Assembly (NCBI GenBank): GCA_020796225.1
Contig: CM036771.1
Coordinates: 29,432,176-29,496,175 of the forward strand
Origin: Arion vulgaris
Taxonomy: Eukaryota; Mollusca; Gastropoda; Stylommatophora; Arionidae
Direction: 5' to 3'
DNA length: 64,000 nucleotides
In this document: piece after piece, positions 63,801 through 64,000 of the stretch
How the letters are laid out: each line of letters starts with the position of its first letter
How positions within the stretch are numbered: position 1 is the stretch's first letter
Position numbers and translations under genes: made by a program
Notes under the pieces: model-generated
Database searches by the model: none
What the model was told of the DNA's origin: nothing
The model's input: the letters and a program-made list of their open reading frames with translations, nothing else

Positions 63801-64000
63801 ATAAGTACGGTTCCAACTTCACTACAACGGGTCACCCCATAATTGCTCCTTTCCTGTGTGAACTAATTCCAGAATGCAACAGCCGCATACCGCCACAAAA
63901 AGCAACCTGCACAGCATTAAATGCATATGGCCGTTGCTAATGTAGCAACACAAAACTGTTCATTACTTGAATTGCAATTCTTGTCTAAAGGAACATCAAT
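63801..64000. other. no gene seen
   Basis: Short non-coding end of the window. Confidence 0.5.

Overview
The window looks like non-coding, repeat-saturated DNA from an animal nuclear genome. It is AT-rich, has spliced exons with GT/GC-AG borders, and contains tRNA-derived SINEs, several LINE clades, Penelope-like elements, piggyBac and hAT transposons, and minisatellites. No bacterial-style operon is present. The mix of craniofacial-development-protein-2-like LINE endonucleases, GIY-YIG Penelope elements and RNase H-bearing LINEs suggests an invertebrate. A mollusc or another lophotrochozoan is my best guess, but the sequence does not prove the phylum.

One host gene is recognisable, on the minus strand from about 36.7 kb down to 25.1 kb. 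It encodes a PA-TM-RING E3 ubiquitin ligase of the RNF13/RNF167 (Goliath/Godzilla) type. I reconstructed a signal-peptide exon (36603-36719), four protease-associated (PA) domain exons (30559-30645, 29995-30123, 28750-28840, 26997-27084), and two alternative exons for the transmembrane segment (25228-25336 and 25081-25183). The last two have identical phases at both ends and are separated by only 44 nt. Splicing both in would cause a frameshift and an immediate stop, so they look like mutually exclusive exons encoding different membrane anchors. This is the most interesting biology in the window. The RING exon was not found and probably lies left of position 1.

Most of the rest is transposable elements inserted into each other. 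From left to right: a compound ~60-bp minisatellite (0.77-1.58 kb); GC-rich repeat R3, two R1 SINEs and LINE tails (1.9-5.1 kb); RNase H LINE debris (5.6-5.9 kb); and a 31-bp minisatellite split by a 4.2-kb piggyBac-like transposon (6135-10320) that itself carries a nested LINE. Next come head-to-head LINE pieces (10.8-12.6 kb), an R5 SINE (14.4 kb), and an RNase H LINE nested in an RT LINE (15.9-17.7 kb). A LINE copy with a 5' inversion of the twin-priming type follows (18772-21984), then a Penelope-end palindrome with a nested LINE (22.1-23.6 kb) and the PA-TM-RING gene with SINEs and LINEs in its introns (25-36.7 kb). One of these lies upstream of exon 2: a LINE with complete 5' and 3' ends nested in a Penelope element (31607-35745). 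The right half holds a 36-bp minisatellite (38.7-39.4 kb), a Penelope RT split by a LINE (41.3-43.6 kb), an intact LINE RNase H ORF (47.3-48.0 kb), a hAT-like transposase gene carrying two insertions (about 48.0-49.8 kb), further LINE and Penelope fragments (50-56 kb), a GC-rich R3 copy (56.7-57.6 kb), and quiet AT-rich DNA with hAT-like non-autonomous elements and an R1 SINE (58-64 kb).

I identified target-site duplications (TSDs) by eye for about sixteen insertions. They fix element boundaries and the order of nesting. Names R1-R6 are my labels for repeat families within this window. Host genes outside the PA-TM-RING locus were not recognised.
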